From NCBI GenBank assembly GCA_964501655.1, contig CAZCTN010000026.1:1-47887 (forward strand): 47,887 bases of DNA, given 5' to 3'. The position numbers were made by a program, and so were the translations under genes. Below are positions 1 to 8,425 of the stretch, piece after piece. The DNA comes from JAAYJK01 sp964501655. GTDB lineage: Bacteria; Bacillota; Syntrophomonadia; Syntrophomonadales; Syntrophomonadaceae. Positions within the stretch are counted from its first letter, which is position 1, and every line of letters begins with the position of its first letter. The notes beneath the pieces were generated by a model. It was not told where the DNA came from and did not search any database. It saw nothing but the letters and a program-made list of their open reading frames with translations.

Positions 1-270
1 CGTCCCCAGGGAGCCAGACCGGACAGTCGTTCCCAGGGAGCCAGGCCGGAGAGCCGTCCCCAGGGAGCCAGACCGGACAGTCGTCCCCAGGGAGCCAGGC
101 CGGAGAGCCGTCCCCAGGGAGCCAGGCCGGACAGTCGCCCCCAGGGAGCCAGGCCGGATAGCCGTCCCCAGGGAGCCAGGCCGGAGAGCCGTCCCCAGGG
201 AGCCAGGCCGGACAGCCGTCCCCAGGGAGCCAGGCCGGATAGCCGTCCCCAGGGAGCCAGACCGGAACAG
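1..270 (+). repeat. Ten tandem 27-bp in-frame repeats in the IF-2 N-terminal linker
   Basis: Ten 27-bp units start at 1, 28, 55, 82, 109, 136, 163, 190, 217 and 244. Each encodes R-P-Q-G-A-R-P-(D/E)-S; unit 2 has RSQ and unit 10 ends in EQ. Differences are mostly third-position (aga/agg, gac/gat, agt/agc) plus the D/E switch. The array continues to the window edge, so the total copy number is unknown. It lies in the poorly conserved spacer upstream of IF2_N. Confidence 0.97.
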
Positions 271-2262
271 AAATCGGTGACCATATCCGGGGATAGTGAT
301 AAGTCCAAATCCCATAGAACAACAAGGGAAACCCGGAGTGACGATCAGGATAAAGGCGGAAGAGGTCGAGCTCCCAAAAGCGGAGTTAAGGCGGGCGCCA
401 AAAATCATATTGCAGCTCCGGCCAGAATGCAGCAACAAGGGGGCAAGAAAGACTATAGCCGTCCCCAGAAAAAATCCAAACATAAACGGAAAAAATCTGA
501 TGTGGTTATGCCCAGCCCCGAATTGATACATGTGGATGATGTTATTATTGTCCGAGACCTGGCTGAAAAGCTGCACAAGAGCACGGCGGATATAGTCAAA
601 AAACTTATGGAAATGGGAACCATGGCGTCCATAAATGAGTCGATTGACTATGAGACCGCTGAGATACTGGCCAGTCTTTACGAGGTAAGGGTGGAACATA
701 GCATCTCCGAGGAAGAGAAAATACTGGAAGAGATAATAGATGATGAAGCTAGTTTGCGGTTAAGACCTCCGGTTGTCACCGTTATGGGTCATGTTGATCA
801 TGGCAAGACTTCTCTGCTGGACAGGATTAGAAAAGCCGACGTGGTTTCCGGCGAAGCAGGAGGCATTACCCAGCATATTGGAGCCTATCAGGTTAAAATA
901 AACAATAACCGGATAACTTTTATTGATACTCCCGGGCATGAGGCCTTTACCGCTATGAGAGCCAGAGGCGCTAATTTGACCGATATCGTAGTCTTGGTGG
1001 TTGCTGCTGATGATGGGGTTATGCCTCAGACCATAGAAGCCATCAATCATATCAAAGCAGCCCAGGTGCCTTTCCTGGTGGCGATCAACAAAGTGGATAA
1101 ACCGGATTCCAATCCGGATAAAGTGATGCAGCAATTGACTGAATATCAGATTGTGCCGGAAGAATGGGGCGGAGAGACTATATTCGTGCCGGTTTCGGCC
1201 AAAACCGGCCAGGGAATAGAATCCCTGCTGGAAATGATCCTCCTGGTAGCGGAGATGAATGAAATAAAGGCTAATCCGGATAGATTGGCTGAAGGAGTAG
1301 TTGTAGAGGGTCAGCTGGACAAAGGCCGGGGCGCTGTAGCCACAGTGCTGGTACTGAAAGGTACCCTTAAAATTGGAGATACTCTTATTTGCGGAAGCAA
1401 CATCTGCCGGGTGCGGGCAATGACTGACCATCGGGCCAGAAGAGTGGATGAAGCCTATCCATCTATGCCGGTAGAAATAACCGGTTGGTCTGAAGTGCCT
1501 GAAGCAGGAGGAAGGGTACTGGCTTGTGATGAGAAAGTAGCCAAGGAGGTTGTAAGTCTCAGACTGGGTGAGAAGAAATTGGAGGAACAGAAGCAGAGCA
1601 GCCGGGTATCCCTAGATGATTTTTTCAAGCAGATACAGGACCATGAACTCAAGGAACTGAATCTGATCATCAAGGGTGATGTGCAGGGATCTATCGAAGC
1701 TCTGGCTCAATCGCTGCTTCGGTTGAGTACTGAAGAAGTCAAGGTTAATGTTATACATTCAGCGGTGGGAGCTATCAGCGAAACCGATGTAATGCTGGCC
1801 TCAGCTTCAAATGCCATTATTATTGGATTTAACGTGAGGCCCGACAACAAGGCCCGAAAAAATGCGGAAGAAGAAAATATTGATGTACTTCTATATCGAG
1901 TCATCTATGAGGCCATTGAAGATGTTAAGAAAGCCATGGCCGGTCTTTTGGATCCGGAATATAAGGAAAAATTTGTAGGCCGGGCAGAAGTAAGGGCAAC
2001 ATTTAAGGTTCCGGGGGTTGGCACCATAGGCGGCAGTTATGTTACCGATGGGAAAATGCAAAGAAATGCCGAAATACGGGTATTGCGTGATGGAATAGTA
2101 ATTTACGAAGGCAAATTGTCCTCCCTAAAACGTTTCAAAGATGATGTAAGAGAAGTATTGGAAAACTATGAATGTGGTATAGGCATTAAAGACTTCAATG
2201 ATATCAAAGAAGGAGACACTATTGAAGCCTATACCCTGGAAGAAATACCCAGAGAGCTGTAA
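1..2262 (+). CDS. infB: Translation initiation factor IF-2 (5' end missing)
   Basis: IF-2 is the GTPase that places initiator tRNA on the 30S subunit and promotes subunit joining. The reading frame is open from base 1, so the gene enters the window already started; the GTG at 277 is internal. Visible order: ten 9-residue repeats (codons 1-90), a basic low-complexity linker, the IF2_N domain (around IHVDDVIIVRDLAEKL), then the G domain with GHVDHGKT (787-810), DTPGHE (925-942), NKVDKP and SAKTGQG, then the beta-barrel and C-terminal fMet-tRNA-binding domains. All GTPase motifs are intact. The first gene of a tight + strand translation/RNA operon; rbfA follows after 47 bp, as in many Bacillota. 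The function is certain; only the missing N-terminus is unknown. Confidence 0.97.
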   Translation, partial: RPQGARPDSRSQGARPESRPQGARPDSRPQGARPESRPQGARPDSRPQGARPDSRPQGARPESRPQGARPDSRPQGARPDSRPQGARPEQKSVTISGDSDKSKSHRTTRETRSDDQDKGGRGRAPKSGVKAGAKNHIAAPARMQQQGGKKDYSRPQKKSKHKRKKSDVVMPSPELIHVDDVIIVRDLAEKLHKSTADIVKKLMEMGTMASINESIDYETAEILASLYEVRVEHSISEEEKILEEIIDDEASLRLRPPVVTVMGHVDHGKTSLLDRIRKADVVSGEAGGITQHIGAYQVKINNNRITFIDTPGHEAFTAMRARGANLTDIVVLVVAADDGVMPQTIEAINHIKAAQVPFLVAINKVDKPDSNPDKVMQQLTEYQIVPEEWGGETIFVPVSAKTGQGIESLLEMILLVAEMNEIKANPDRLAEGVVVEGQLDKGRGAVATVLVLKGTLKIGDTLICGSNICRVRAMTDHRARRVDEAYPSMPVEITGWSEVPEAGGRVLACDEKVAKEVVSLRLGEKKLEEQKQSSRVSLDDFFKQIQDHELKELNLIIKGDVQGSIEALAQSLLRLSTEEVKVNVIHSAVGAISETDVMLASASNAIIIGFNVRPDNKARKNAEEENIDVLLYRVIYEAIEDVKKAMAGLLDPEYKEKFVGRAEVRATFKVPGVGTIGGSYVTDGKMQRNAEIRVLRDGIVIYEGKLSSLKRFKDDVREVLENYECGIGIKDFNDIKEGDTIEAYTLEEIPREL

Positions 2263-2309
2263 GGCGTTTCCTACTATTGGGAATTTAGAGCAATACGGGG
2301 GTGACAGCA

Positions 2310-2678
2310 GTGAGCAAACGTCGACAGGAAAAATTGTCGGAAGAGATCAAACGGATAGTGTCACACATTTTTCAAGAAGGAATCAAGGATCCCCGGATCC
2401 ACCAGGAGGCCATATCGTTGACTCGGGTGGACCTCAGCAATGATATGAGTCATGCCCGGATCAACATCAGCATTTTGGGGGATCAGGCTAAACAAGAAGA
2501 AATGATGAATGCGGTGAAGGCAGCTCGAGGGTATATCAGAAGTGAATTAGCTCATCGACTGAAGATAAAACATGCTCCGGAAATAGAATTCAGGCTGGAT
2601 AAATCCATTGAACACGGCATAAGGATCTCATCCATTCTCGAAGAACTCAAAGAGGATACTAATAAACCGGAAGGATAA
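2310..2678 (+). CDS. rbfA: Ribosome-binding factor A
   Basis: RbfA is a small KH-like protein that binds the 30S subunit during late maturation of 16S rRNA. The 122-residue product has the family pattern: KRRQEKLSEEIKRIV at the start, a central DPRI segment, SNDMSHARINISILG and a C-terminal RLDKSIEHGIRISSILEEL. The GTG at 2310 is preferred because GGGGG (2297-2301) sits about 8 bases upstream; a GTG at 2301 is in frame but overlaps that site. Lies between infB and nrnA, its usual place in Bacillota, with 4 bp to the next start. Confidence 0.94.
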   Translation: MSKRRQEKLSEEIKRIVSHIFQEGIKDPRIHQEAISLTRVDLSNDMSHARINISILGDQAKQEEMMNAVKAARGYIRSELAHRLKIKHAPEIEFRLDKSIEHGIRISSILEELKEDTNKPEG

Positions 2679-2682
2679 ATTA

Positions 2683-3648
2683 ATGAATAAACTTGAGAGC
2701 ATCGGCAAGCAGTTGTCAACCCTGGATAATTATGTGATTGTTGGCCATTCGATTCCGGATGGGGACAGCGTAGGTTCACTATTGGCTTTATTCCTGGCTT
2801 TAAACCGTATGGGAAAGAAAGCTGCGATAATAATGCAGGATAATCTGTCATCGATCTATAGGTATCTCCCGGCGGTGGATAATTTCAGCCAGCCCGATGA
2901 TATAGAGCTTATGCCGGAGAATGTCATTTTTCTGGACTGCTCCCGGATAGACAGGATAGGGGAAGAACTGCTGGAGCGTTTTGAAGACCGGAGGATTACC
3001 ATCAATATCGATCATCATCATGACAATGATTTTTTTGGGGATTATAATTATGTTGATCCGGTGGCATCTTCGACCGCAGAGATAATATACCAGCTCTTGA
3101 AAGTAATGGGAGTGGAGATAAGCAGGGAAATAGCTGATTGTATCTATGCAGGAATAGTGATGGACACCGGGAGTTTTATGAACAGCAATACCACCAGCAC
3201 TACCATGAGGATTGCTTCTGAACTGCTCCTTGCCGGAGCCAGCGTAGACCTGGCCCGAAACAATCTCCTGGAATCCAAGCCGCGTGAAGAGGTAAGCCTG
3301 CTATGCCTGGGTTTACAGCATCTGGAATTTTACCGGGAGGGAAAAATAGCCTGTATGAAATTGCCCTTTGAAGAGGTTAGGAAGATAGATGCACTGAATA
3401 TTCACCCGGAGGGAACCATAAATTATGTTCGCTCCATCCAGGGAGTAGAGGTTGCACTGATGCTGCGCGAGGTTAATCCTGGTCTGATTAAAATCGGGTA
3501 CAGATCCAAAACTCAGGTTGATGTAGCCGCACTGGCTGCAAGACTGGGAGGCGGAGGTCACAAAAGGGCCGCCGGGGCAAAAAAGAGCGGCAGCCTGGAT
3601 CAAGTGTGCAGTCTGGTTATTGATATGGTTGAGGATGTGCTTGAATAA
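2683..3648 (+). CDS. nrnA: DHH-family nanoRNase / pAp phosphatase
   Basis: NrnA-type DHH/DHHA1 phosphoesterases degrade 2-5-nt RNAs and remove the 3'-phosphate from pAp in the cytoplasm. The 321-residue protein has the metal-binding motif HSIPDGDS (residues 22-29; family form H-x-x-P-D-G-D), a central IDHHHDN (the DHH motif) and a C-terminal DHHA1 glycine motif GGGGHKRAAG near residue 288. ATG 2683 lies 4 bp after the rbfA stop. The next gene starts directly after its stop codon, which indicates coupled translation. Placement between rbfA and truB is classic for Bacillota. Confidence 0.93.
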   Translation: MNKLESIGKQLSTLDNYVIVGHSIPDGDSVGSLLALFLALNRMGKKAAIIMQDNLSSIYRYLPAVDNFSQPDDIELMPENVIFLDCSRIDRIGEELLERFEDRRITINIDHHHDNDFFGDYNYVDPVASSTAEIIYQLLKVMGVEISREIADCIYAGIVMDTGSFMNSNTTSTTMRIASELLLAGASVDLARNNLLESKPREEVSLLCLGLQHLEFYREGKIACMKLPFEEVRKIDALNIHPEGTINYVRSIQGVEVALMLREVNPGLIKIGYRSKTQVDVAALAARLGGGGHKRAAGAKKSGSLDQVCSLVIDMVEDVLE

Positions 3649-4548
3649 TTGGATGGCTTTGTAAATATAAACAAACCGGAAGGTATTACTTCCTATGATG
3701 TTATCAGGAGATTAAAAAAAGTCCTGCCTCGCAAAACCCGGCTCGGGCATCTGGGAACTCTGGATCCGATAGCCGGTGGGGTATTGCCGGTTGCTATCGG
3801 TAAGGCCACCAGAGTTATAGAATACATGAATCAGGAGGACAAGATATACCAGGCGGAGCTGGTACTGGGAGCTGTTTCCGACACTGAGGACAGCAGCGGC
3901 ACTATCACCTATACCGGATATCAGGAGGTCCAACCAGACGAAGTGATGCAGGTTCTGGCTTCCATGACCGGACTAATTGAACAAATTCCGCCTATGTATT
4001 CTGCGCTGCATCACCAAGGCAAAAGATTGTACCAGTTGGCCCGGCAGGGAATAACCGTTGAGCTGACGCCCCGGCAAGTACAGGTTTATTCGCTGCAGTT
4101 GCTGTCACAGCATCTTAAAGCCGATCATCCCCATCTGCTTATCCAGGTATCCTGTTCCCGCGGAACTTATATAAGGAGCTTGTGTCGGGATATCGGGGAG
4201 AAATTAGGTACGGGCGCTTATATGTCCGGTTTGAGCCGCAGGAAATCAGGTATCTTTAGAATAGAGGATTCCTGCAGCCTGGAGAAGATAATGGATAACC
4301 CGGGACTATTGGAGAAAATACTGTATCCCCTGGATTATCCGCTGCAGAATCTTCCAATGCTGAACCTGGCAGCTCCCTGGCAGGATAACGATATAATCAA
4401 TGGGAAAGCCTTAAGGTGGGAGGAGAAATCCAGTCCAGGGATGAGCAGAATATATGCCAGCACCGGTAATCTTCTGGCTCTGGCTGAGATTGAATCCCGG
4501 GAAGACAATTATATTATACGACCTAAAAAGGTATTTCAACTCGAATAA
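3649..4548 (+). CDS. truB: tRNA pseudouridine(55) synthase
   Basis: TruB makes pseudouridine-55 in the T-loop of tRNAs. The 299-residue product starts MDGFVNINKPEGITS, has the catalytic loop GHLGTLDPIAGGVLP with the active-site Asp at residue 39, the TRVIEYM and PPMYSALHHQGKRLYQLAR motifs, and the CSRGTYIRSL motif typical of the family. It begins at TTG 3649, immediately after the nrnA stop; GAGGA lies about 13 bases upstream, a rather long spacing. A short PUA-like C-terminal segment follows. ribF follows 46 bp downstream. Confidence 0.95.
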   Translation: MDGFVNINKPEGITSYDVIRRLKKVLPRKTRLGHLGTLDPIAGGVLPVAIGKATRVIEYMNQEDKIYQAELVLGAVSDTEDSSGTITYTGYQEVQPDEVMQVLASMTGLIEQIPPMYSALHHQGKRLYQLARQGITVELTPRQVQVYSLQLLSQHLKADHPHLLIQVSCSRGTYIRSLCRDIGEKLGTGAYMSGLSRRKSGIFRIEDSCSLEKIMDNPGLLEKILYPLDYPLQNLPMLNLAAPWQDNDIINGKALRWEEKSSPGMSRIYASTGNLLALAEIESREDNYIIRPKKVFQLE

Positions 4549-4594
4549 TCGAGCCGGCCATTGAGCCAATTTTAGTAACGAGGAGTATTGGGGA

Positions 4595-5545
4595 ATGAAG
4601 ATAATTAGAGGAATTGACAACTTTAGCAAAATGGATGCACCAGTATATTTGGCCTTGGGCAATTTCGACGGAGTGCACAAAGGTCACCAGCAATTGATTA
4701 GGAAGCTGGTCGATCGGGCTCAAAGAACCGATGGGATTGCGGCTGGCTTCATATTCGAACCCCATCCTATCCAAATCCTTAATCCCGGTAAAGCCCCCGA
4801 CCTTCTGAATACGGCGGCTATTCAAGCAGAATTGCTGGAGCAAATGGGGTTGAATGTTTTGATATATCAACCTTTCAGCCTGGAAATTGCCCAATTATCC
4901 CCTCGTCAATTCGTAGAGGATTATCTAATAGATAGATTGCAAGTGCAGGAAGTATTTATAGGTTTTAATTATTCTTTTGGTCACAAGGGAGCAGGTACCC
5001 CGGAACTGTTGCAGGAATATGGAGAGCAATACGGCTTTAAGGTAAATATTATTCCTCCGGTGGAAGTAGGGCAGGTTACAGTTTCCAGCACCTGTATAAG
5101 AAAGATGCTGGAAGTTGGGAACATAAGTCAAGCCAAATCACTTCTTGGTTATTACCCGATTCTGGAGGGTATTATAATTGAAGAGGAACACCGGGGAACA
5201 GCTATTGGCTTTCCCACCGCTAATCTTCTGGTGGAAAAAGGTATTCAAAAACCGGCTAAAGGAGTCTATGCTGCCTTTGCCACGTTTAAGGGAGAAGTTT
5301 TCCTGGCGGTGGTTAATATTGGCAGCAAACCTACGTTTCATGAAGAATATCCAATTTCAGTCGAGGCGCATATAATAGACTTTGATCAAAATATTTACGG
5401 TCAAACCCTTCGGCTTCATTTTGTTGAAAGAATAAGAGATGAAATCAAATTTAACGGCATAGATGAATTAGTTCAGCAGATCTCCAGGGATAAGGAGGCA
5501 GCCTGCCAAATTCTGCCTGGCTCCAGGGAGCATTTTACAATTTGA
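4595..5545 (+). CDS. ribF: Bifunctional riboflavin kinase / FAD synthetase
   Basis: RibF converts riboflavin to FMN and then FAD. The 316-residue protein has an N-terminal nucleotidyltransferase domain with GNFDGVHKGH (residues 22-31) and an STCIRKML segment near its end. The C-terminal riboflavin-kinase barrel has GTAIGFPTANL and the VVNIGSKPTF motif. ATG 4595 follows CGAGGAG at good spacing. It sits between truB and rpsO as in Bacillus and many Clostridia. Both catalytic domains appear complete. Confidence 0.95.
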   Translation: MKIIRGIDNFSKMDAPVYLALGNFDGVHKGHQQLIRKLVDRAQRTDGIAAGFIFEPHPIQILNPGKAPDLLNTAAIQAELLEQMGLNVLIYQPFSLEIAQLSPRQFVEDYLIDRLQVQEVFIGFNYSFGHKGAGTPELLQEYGEQYGFKVNIIPPVEVGQVTVSSTCIRKMLEVGNISQAKSLLGYYPILEGIIIEEEHRGTAIGFPTANLLVEKGIQKPAKGVYAAFATFKGEVFLAVVNIGSKPTFHEEYPISVEAHIIDFDQNIYGQTLRLHFVERIRDEIKFNGIDELVQQISRDKEAACQILPGSREHFTI

Positions 5546-5727
5546 TCGTCGTGTGCTAAAATTTACCTTGATTGACTGAGAACAGTGCTATTATTGGGAA
5601 AGAGCGGCAGGACCGACAGGCCTGTAAAATACAGAATCAGGATATTCATAGAACCACTGGCTAGGTTATACGAATCACCGACGTATAGCTTGGTTACTGG
5701 CGATTACCGGTAAGAGGAGGTGAAACC
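5546..5727 (+). promoter_or_regulatory. Structured rpsO 5' leader
   Basis: The 182-bp gap before rpsO holds several pairing elements: a perfect palindrome ACAGGCCTGT (5616-5625), a TATACG/CGTATA pair in 5665-5690, and a hairpin TTACTGG (5694-5700) with CCGGTAA (5707-5713), one G-U pair, ending directly at the AGAGGAGG ribosome site. S15 represses its own mRNA through leader structures in several bacteria. That this leader binds S15 is inference. A weak promoter (TTGATT 5568, TATTAT 5589, 15-bp spacer) may lie upstream. Confidence 0.5.
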
Positions 5728-5997
5728 TTGGCTTTAACACCTGAGAGAAAAGAAGAACTGATAAAAACCTACCAGGTACACGACAGTGATACCGGATCTC
5801 CAGAAGTACAGATTGCAATATTGACCGAGAGGATCAATTATTTGAATGAGCATCTGAAGATTAACAAAAAAGATCATCATTCCCGGCGCGGACTGCTTAA
5901 AATGGTTGGTCAAAGACGGGCGCTTTTAGATTATTTAAAGAAAAAAGACTTTGACAGATATCGCAACATAGTTACAAAACTTGGATTGCGCAGGTAA
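5728..5997 (+). CDS. rpsO: 30S ribosomal protein S15
   Basis: S15 is a primary 16S rRNA-binding protein of the 30S platform. The 89-residue product matches the family over its full length: a helical N-terminus, TGSPEVQIAILTERI, the DHHSRRGL rRNA-binding turn, and the KLGLRR end. TTG 5728 follows AGAGGAGGTGAAACC, an excellent ribosome site; no other start fits. rpsO-pnp is a widely conserved pair, with a hairpin between the two here. Confidence 0.97.
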   Translation: MALTPERKEELIKTYQVHDSDTGSPEVQIAILTERINYLNEHLKINKKDHHSRRGLLKMVGQRRALLDYLKKKDFDRYRNIVTKLGLRR

Positions 5998-6021
5998 AGA
6001 GCGGATTTGCCGCTCTTTATA
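5998..6021 (+). terminator. Hairpin between rpsO and pnp
   Basis: AGAGCGG (5998-6004) and CCGCTCT (6010-6016) form a perfect 7-bp stem with a 5-base loop, followed by TTATATTT. It starts directly at the rpsO stop. It may be a leaky terminator or an mRNA processing hairpin; pnp has only about 30 bp left for its own promoter. Confidence 0.6.
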
Positions 6022-6049
6022 TTTAAAAAGATGAAAGGAGGAAACTCAG

Positions 6050-8161
6050 ATAGTTCACAAATATGAGTTAGAAATTGCCGGCAGACCTCTGTTGATAGAG
6101 ATTGGTCAGGTAGCCAAACAGGCTAATGGTGCTGCTATGGTTAGATATGGGGACACCGCAGTTCTGGTAACCGCCACTGCCTCCAAGAATCCCCGGGAAG
6201 GCATAGATTTTTTCCCGCTCACAGTAGATTACGAAGAGAAGCAGTATGCAGCCGGGAAAATACCGGGAGGTTTTATCAAAAGAGAAGGAAGAGCTACTGA
6301 ACTGGCTACTTTATCGGCCCGTCAGATAGATCGTCCCATCAGACCCCTTTTCCCCAAAGGATTCAAGAACGATGTTCATATAGTAGCCACGGTAATGTCA
6401 GTGGATAAGGACAATACTCCGGATGTTACAGCTATCATTGGAGCATCGGCAGCACTGGGAGTTTCTGATATCCCCTTCGCCGGTCCGGTTGGAGCGGTAA
6501 TAGTAGGTATGGTGGATGGACAGCTTATCATCAATCCCACCGTCGAGCAGTTAGGGAAATCTGACCTGCATATGGCAGTAGCCGGCACTAGCGAAGCCAT
6601 TATGATGGTGGAAGGCAGCGCCAATGAGATTCCAGAACAGGCCATGATAGATGCCATCTTTTTTGCCCATGAAGAGATCAAGAGGATTGTGGCCTTTCAG
6701 GAATCCATTATTCAACAATTAAGCGCTGTCAAGATGGAAGTTGAAATTGAAGAAATCGATGAAGAAATCAATCAGGCTGTTAGGGTATTTTCCCAGAACC
6801 TGCTGGAAGAGGCAGTTAACAATTCGGACAAAAAATCTCGGGAAACCCAGATGGATATGGCGCGGGACCGGATAAAAGAGCATTTTGCAGAAATATACCC
6901 CGAGAGCGGCAAAGAAATAGCCGGTCTGGTCGATAAGATGATGAAAGAAATTGTAAGAAAAGCTATTTTGGATAAAGGTGAAAGGGTTGACGGGAGAAAC
7001 CTGGACGAAATAAGGACGATTACCTGCGAAGTTGGTTATCTGCCGCGCCCCCATGGTTCCGGATTATTTACCCGGGGTCAAACCCAGGTTTTGTCAGTTA
7101 CCACCCTGGGCTCCGCCAGCGAAGAACAGCGTTTGGATGGTTTGGGAATAGAGGCGACTAAACGTTATATACATCATTATAATTTCCCGCCCTTCAGCGT
7201 AGGCGAAACTCGACCCATGAGAGGTCCCGGAAGAAGAGAAATAGGGCATGGTGCTCTGGCTGAAAGAGCCCTGCTGGCTGTGCTCCCCAAGGAAGAAGAA
7301 TTCCCTTATACCATAAGGGTGGTATCAGAGGTTCTGGAGTCCAATGGGTCCAGTTCCATGGGCAGCGTATGCGGAAGCACTTTGTCCCTTATGCACGCAG
7401 GCGTGCCGATCAAAGCTCCCGTTTCCGGTATTGCCATGGGACTGGTAAAAGGAGAAGAGGGCTTCGCTATACTGAGCGATATACAAGGAATCGAGGATGC
7501 CCTGGGAGATATGGACTTTAAACTGGCCGGTACTGAAACCGGGGTTACCGCATTGCAGATGGATATCAAGATTACCGGAGTAAATCGGGAAATCGTTGCA
7601 GCCGCTATGGGAAAAGCCCGCGAAGGCAGAATGTTTATCATGAATAAAATGATGGAAGCTATTGCCAAGCCCAATGAAGAGCTTTCTCCCTACGCTCCTC
7701 GCCTGACCAGGATGCAGATACATCCTGACCGTATTCGGGAAATAATTGGCCCGGGTGGGAAGACTATTCACAAGATAGTTGATGAAACCGGATGCAAGAT
7801 TGACATCGAAGATGACGGCAGTCTGTTTATTATGTCTATGGATGAAGAAGGGGCACAAAAAGCCAAATTCTTCATTGAGGCCATTCTGGCTGACGTGGAA
7901 GTAGGCAAGACCTATAACGGAACCGTAAAGCGGATAATGGATTTTGGCGCCTTTGTAGAGATCATCCCCGGAGTCCTGGGTACCTCCGGCAAAGAAGGAC
8001 TGGTCCATATATCGCAGCTGGCCGAAGAGAGAGTCAATAAGGTAAAAGACATAGTAGACATAGGGGATCAGATTCTGGTTAAAGTCACTGAGATAGATAA
8101 GCAAGGACGTGTCAACCTGTCGCGTAAAGCTGTTCTAATCAACGCCAAGAAAAATCAGTAA
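6050..8161 (+). CDS. pnp: Polyribonucleotide nucleotidyltransferase (PNPase), apparent ATA start
   Basis: PNPase degrades RNA 3' to 5' by phosphorolysis. Two RNase PH domains flank a helical domain, followed by a KH domain (IREIIGPGGKTIHKIV) and an S1 domain (GTVKRIMDFGAFVEI). KREGRATE and the second-domain catalytic region look normal. There is no ATG, GTG or TTG in frame between the stop at 6032 and TTG 6092. Starting at 6092 would remove the conserved first strand (VHKYELEIAGRPLL). ATA 6050 lies 8 bases after AAAGGAGG (6034-6041), so it is the best start, giving 703 residues. It is either a rare AUA start or a base error. Transcription probably continues from rpsO. Confidence 0.93.
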   Translation: MVHKYELEIAGRPLLIEIGQVAKQANGAAMVRYGDTAVLVTATASKNPREGIDFFPLTVDYEEKQYAAGKIPGGFIKREGRATELATLSARQIDRPIRPLFPKGFKNDVHIVATVMSVDKDNTPDVTAIIGASAALGVSDIPFAGPVGAVIVGMVDGQLIINPTVEQLGKSDLHMAVAGTSEAIMMVEGSANEIPEQAMIDAIFFAHEEIKRIVAFQESIIQQLSAVKMEVEIEEIDEEINQAVRVFSQNLLEEAVNNSDKKSRETQMDMARDRIKEHFAEIYPESGKEIAGLVDKMMKEIVRKAILDKGERVDGRNLDEIRTITCEVGYLPRPHGSGLFTRGQTQVLSVTTLGSASEEQRLDGLGIEATKRYIHHYNFPPFSVGETRPMRGPGRREIGHGALAERALLAVLPKEEEFPYTIRVVSEVLESNGSSSMGSVCGSTLSLMHAGVPIKAPVSGIAMGLVKGEEGFAILSDIQGIEDALGDMDFKLAGTETGVTALQMDIKITGVNREIVAAAMGKAREGRMFIMNKMMEAIAKPNEELSPYAPRLTRMQIHPDRIREIIGPGGKTIHKIVDETGCKIDIEDDGSLFIMSMDEEGAQKAKFFIEAILADVEVGKTYNGTVKRIMDFGAFVEIIPGVLGTSGKEGLVHISQLAEERVNKVKDIVDIGDQILVKVTEIDKQGRVNLSRKAVLINAKKNQ

Positions 8162-8196
8162 GAGCAAGCAGGCATAAGTGCCATCTTAACCCAAGT

Positions 8197-8227
8197 AAAC
8201 CGAGCCGTCTCGGTTTATTTGTGTTTT
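8197..8227 (+). terminator. Rho-independent terminator after pnp
   Basis: AAACCGAG (8197-8204) pairs with CTCGGTTT (8209-8216) around a 4-base loop, followed by ATTTGTGTTTT. This ends the infB-pnp block and separates it from the deacetylase gene. Confidence 0.85.
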
Positions 8228-8425
8228 CTGGAGAGATTGAAGCAAGTTGGAGCAGGGCTGAAGTTTCTGAGCAAAATCCTGAATAGCTTGATTGAAAAAA
8301 GAATATCTATAAAAAAATGCTTATCTGAGGGGGAGGATATACCAAGGGGAAAAATGCTGGCATGTTATCGTTAATAGACGAGTATTTCGGTTAATTAGAC
8401 GGAGTTAATATCCAGGGGAGGGAAA

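Noticed and set aside
1..270. CRISPR-like array
   Set aside because: The units are contiguous with no variable spacers and read in frame as IF-2 protein.
277..279. GTG as infB start
   Set aside because: The frame is open through the whole upstream repeat array and no ribosome site precedes it.
760..1431. Long minus-strand open frame in infB
   Set aside because: Antisense shadow of the conserved G-domain region; no start context or domain.
7325..8104. 259-aa minus-strand open frame in pnp
   Set aside because: Antisense of the PNPase KH/S1 region with no recognised domain.
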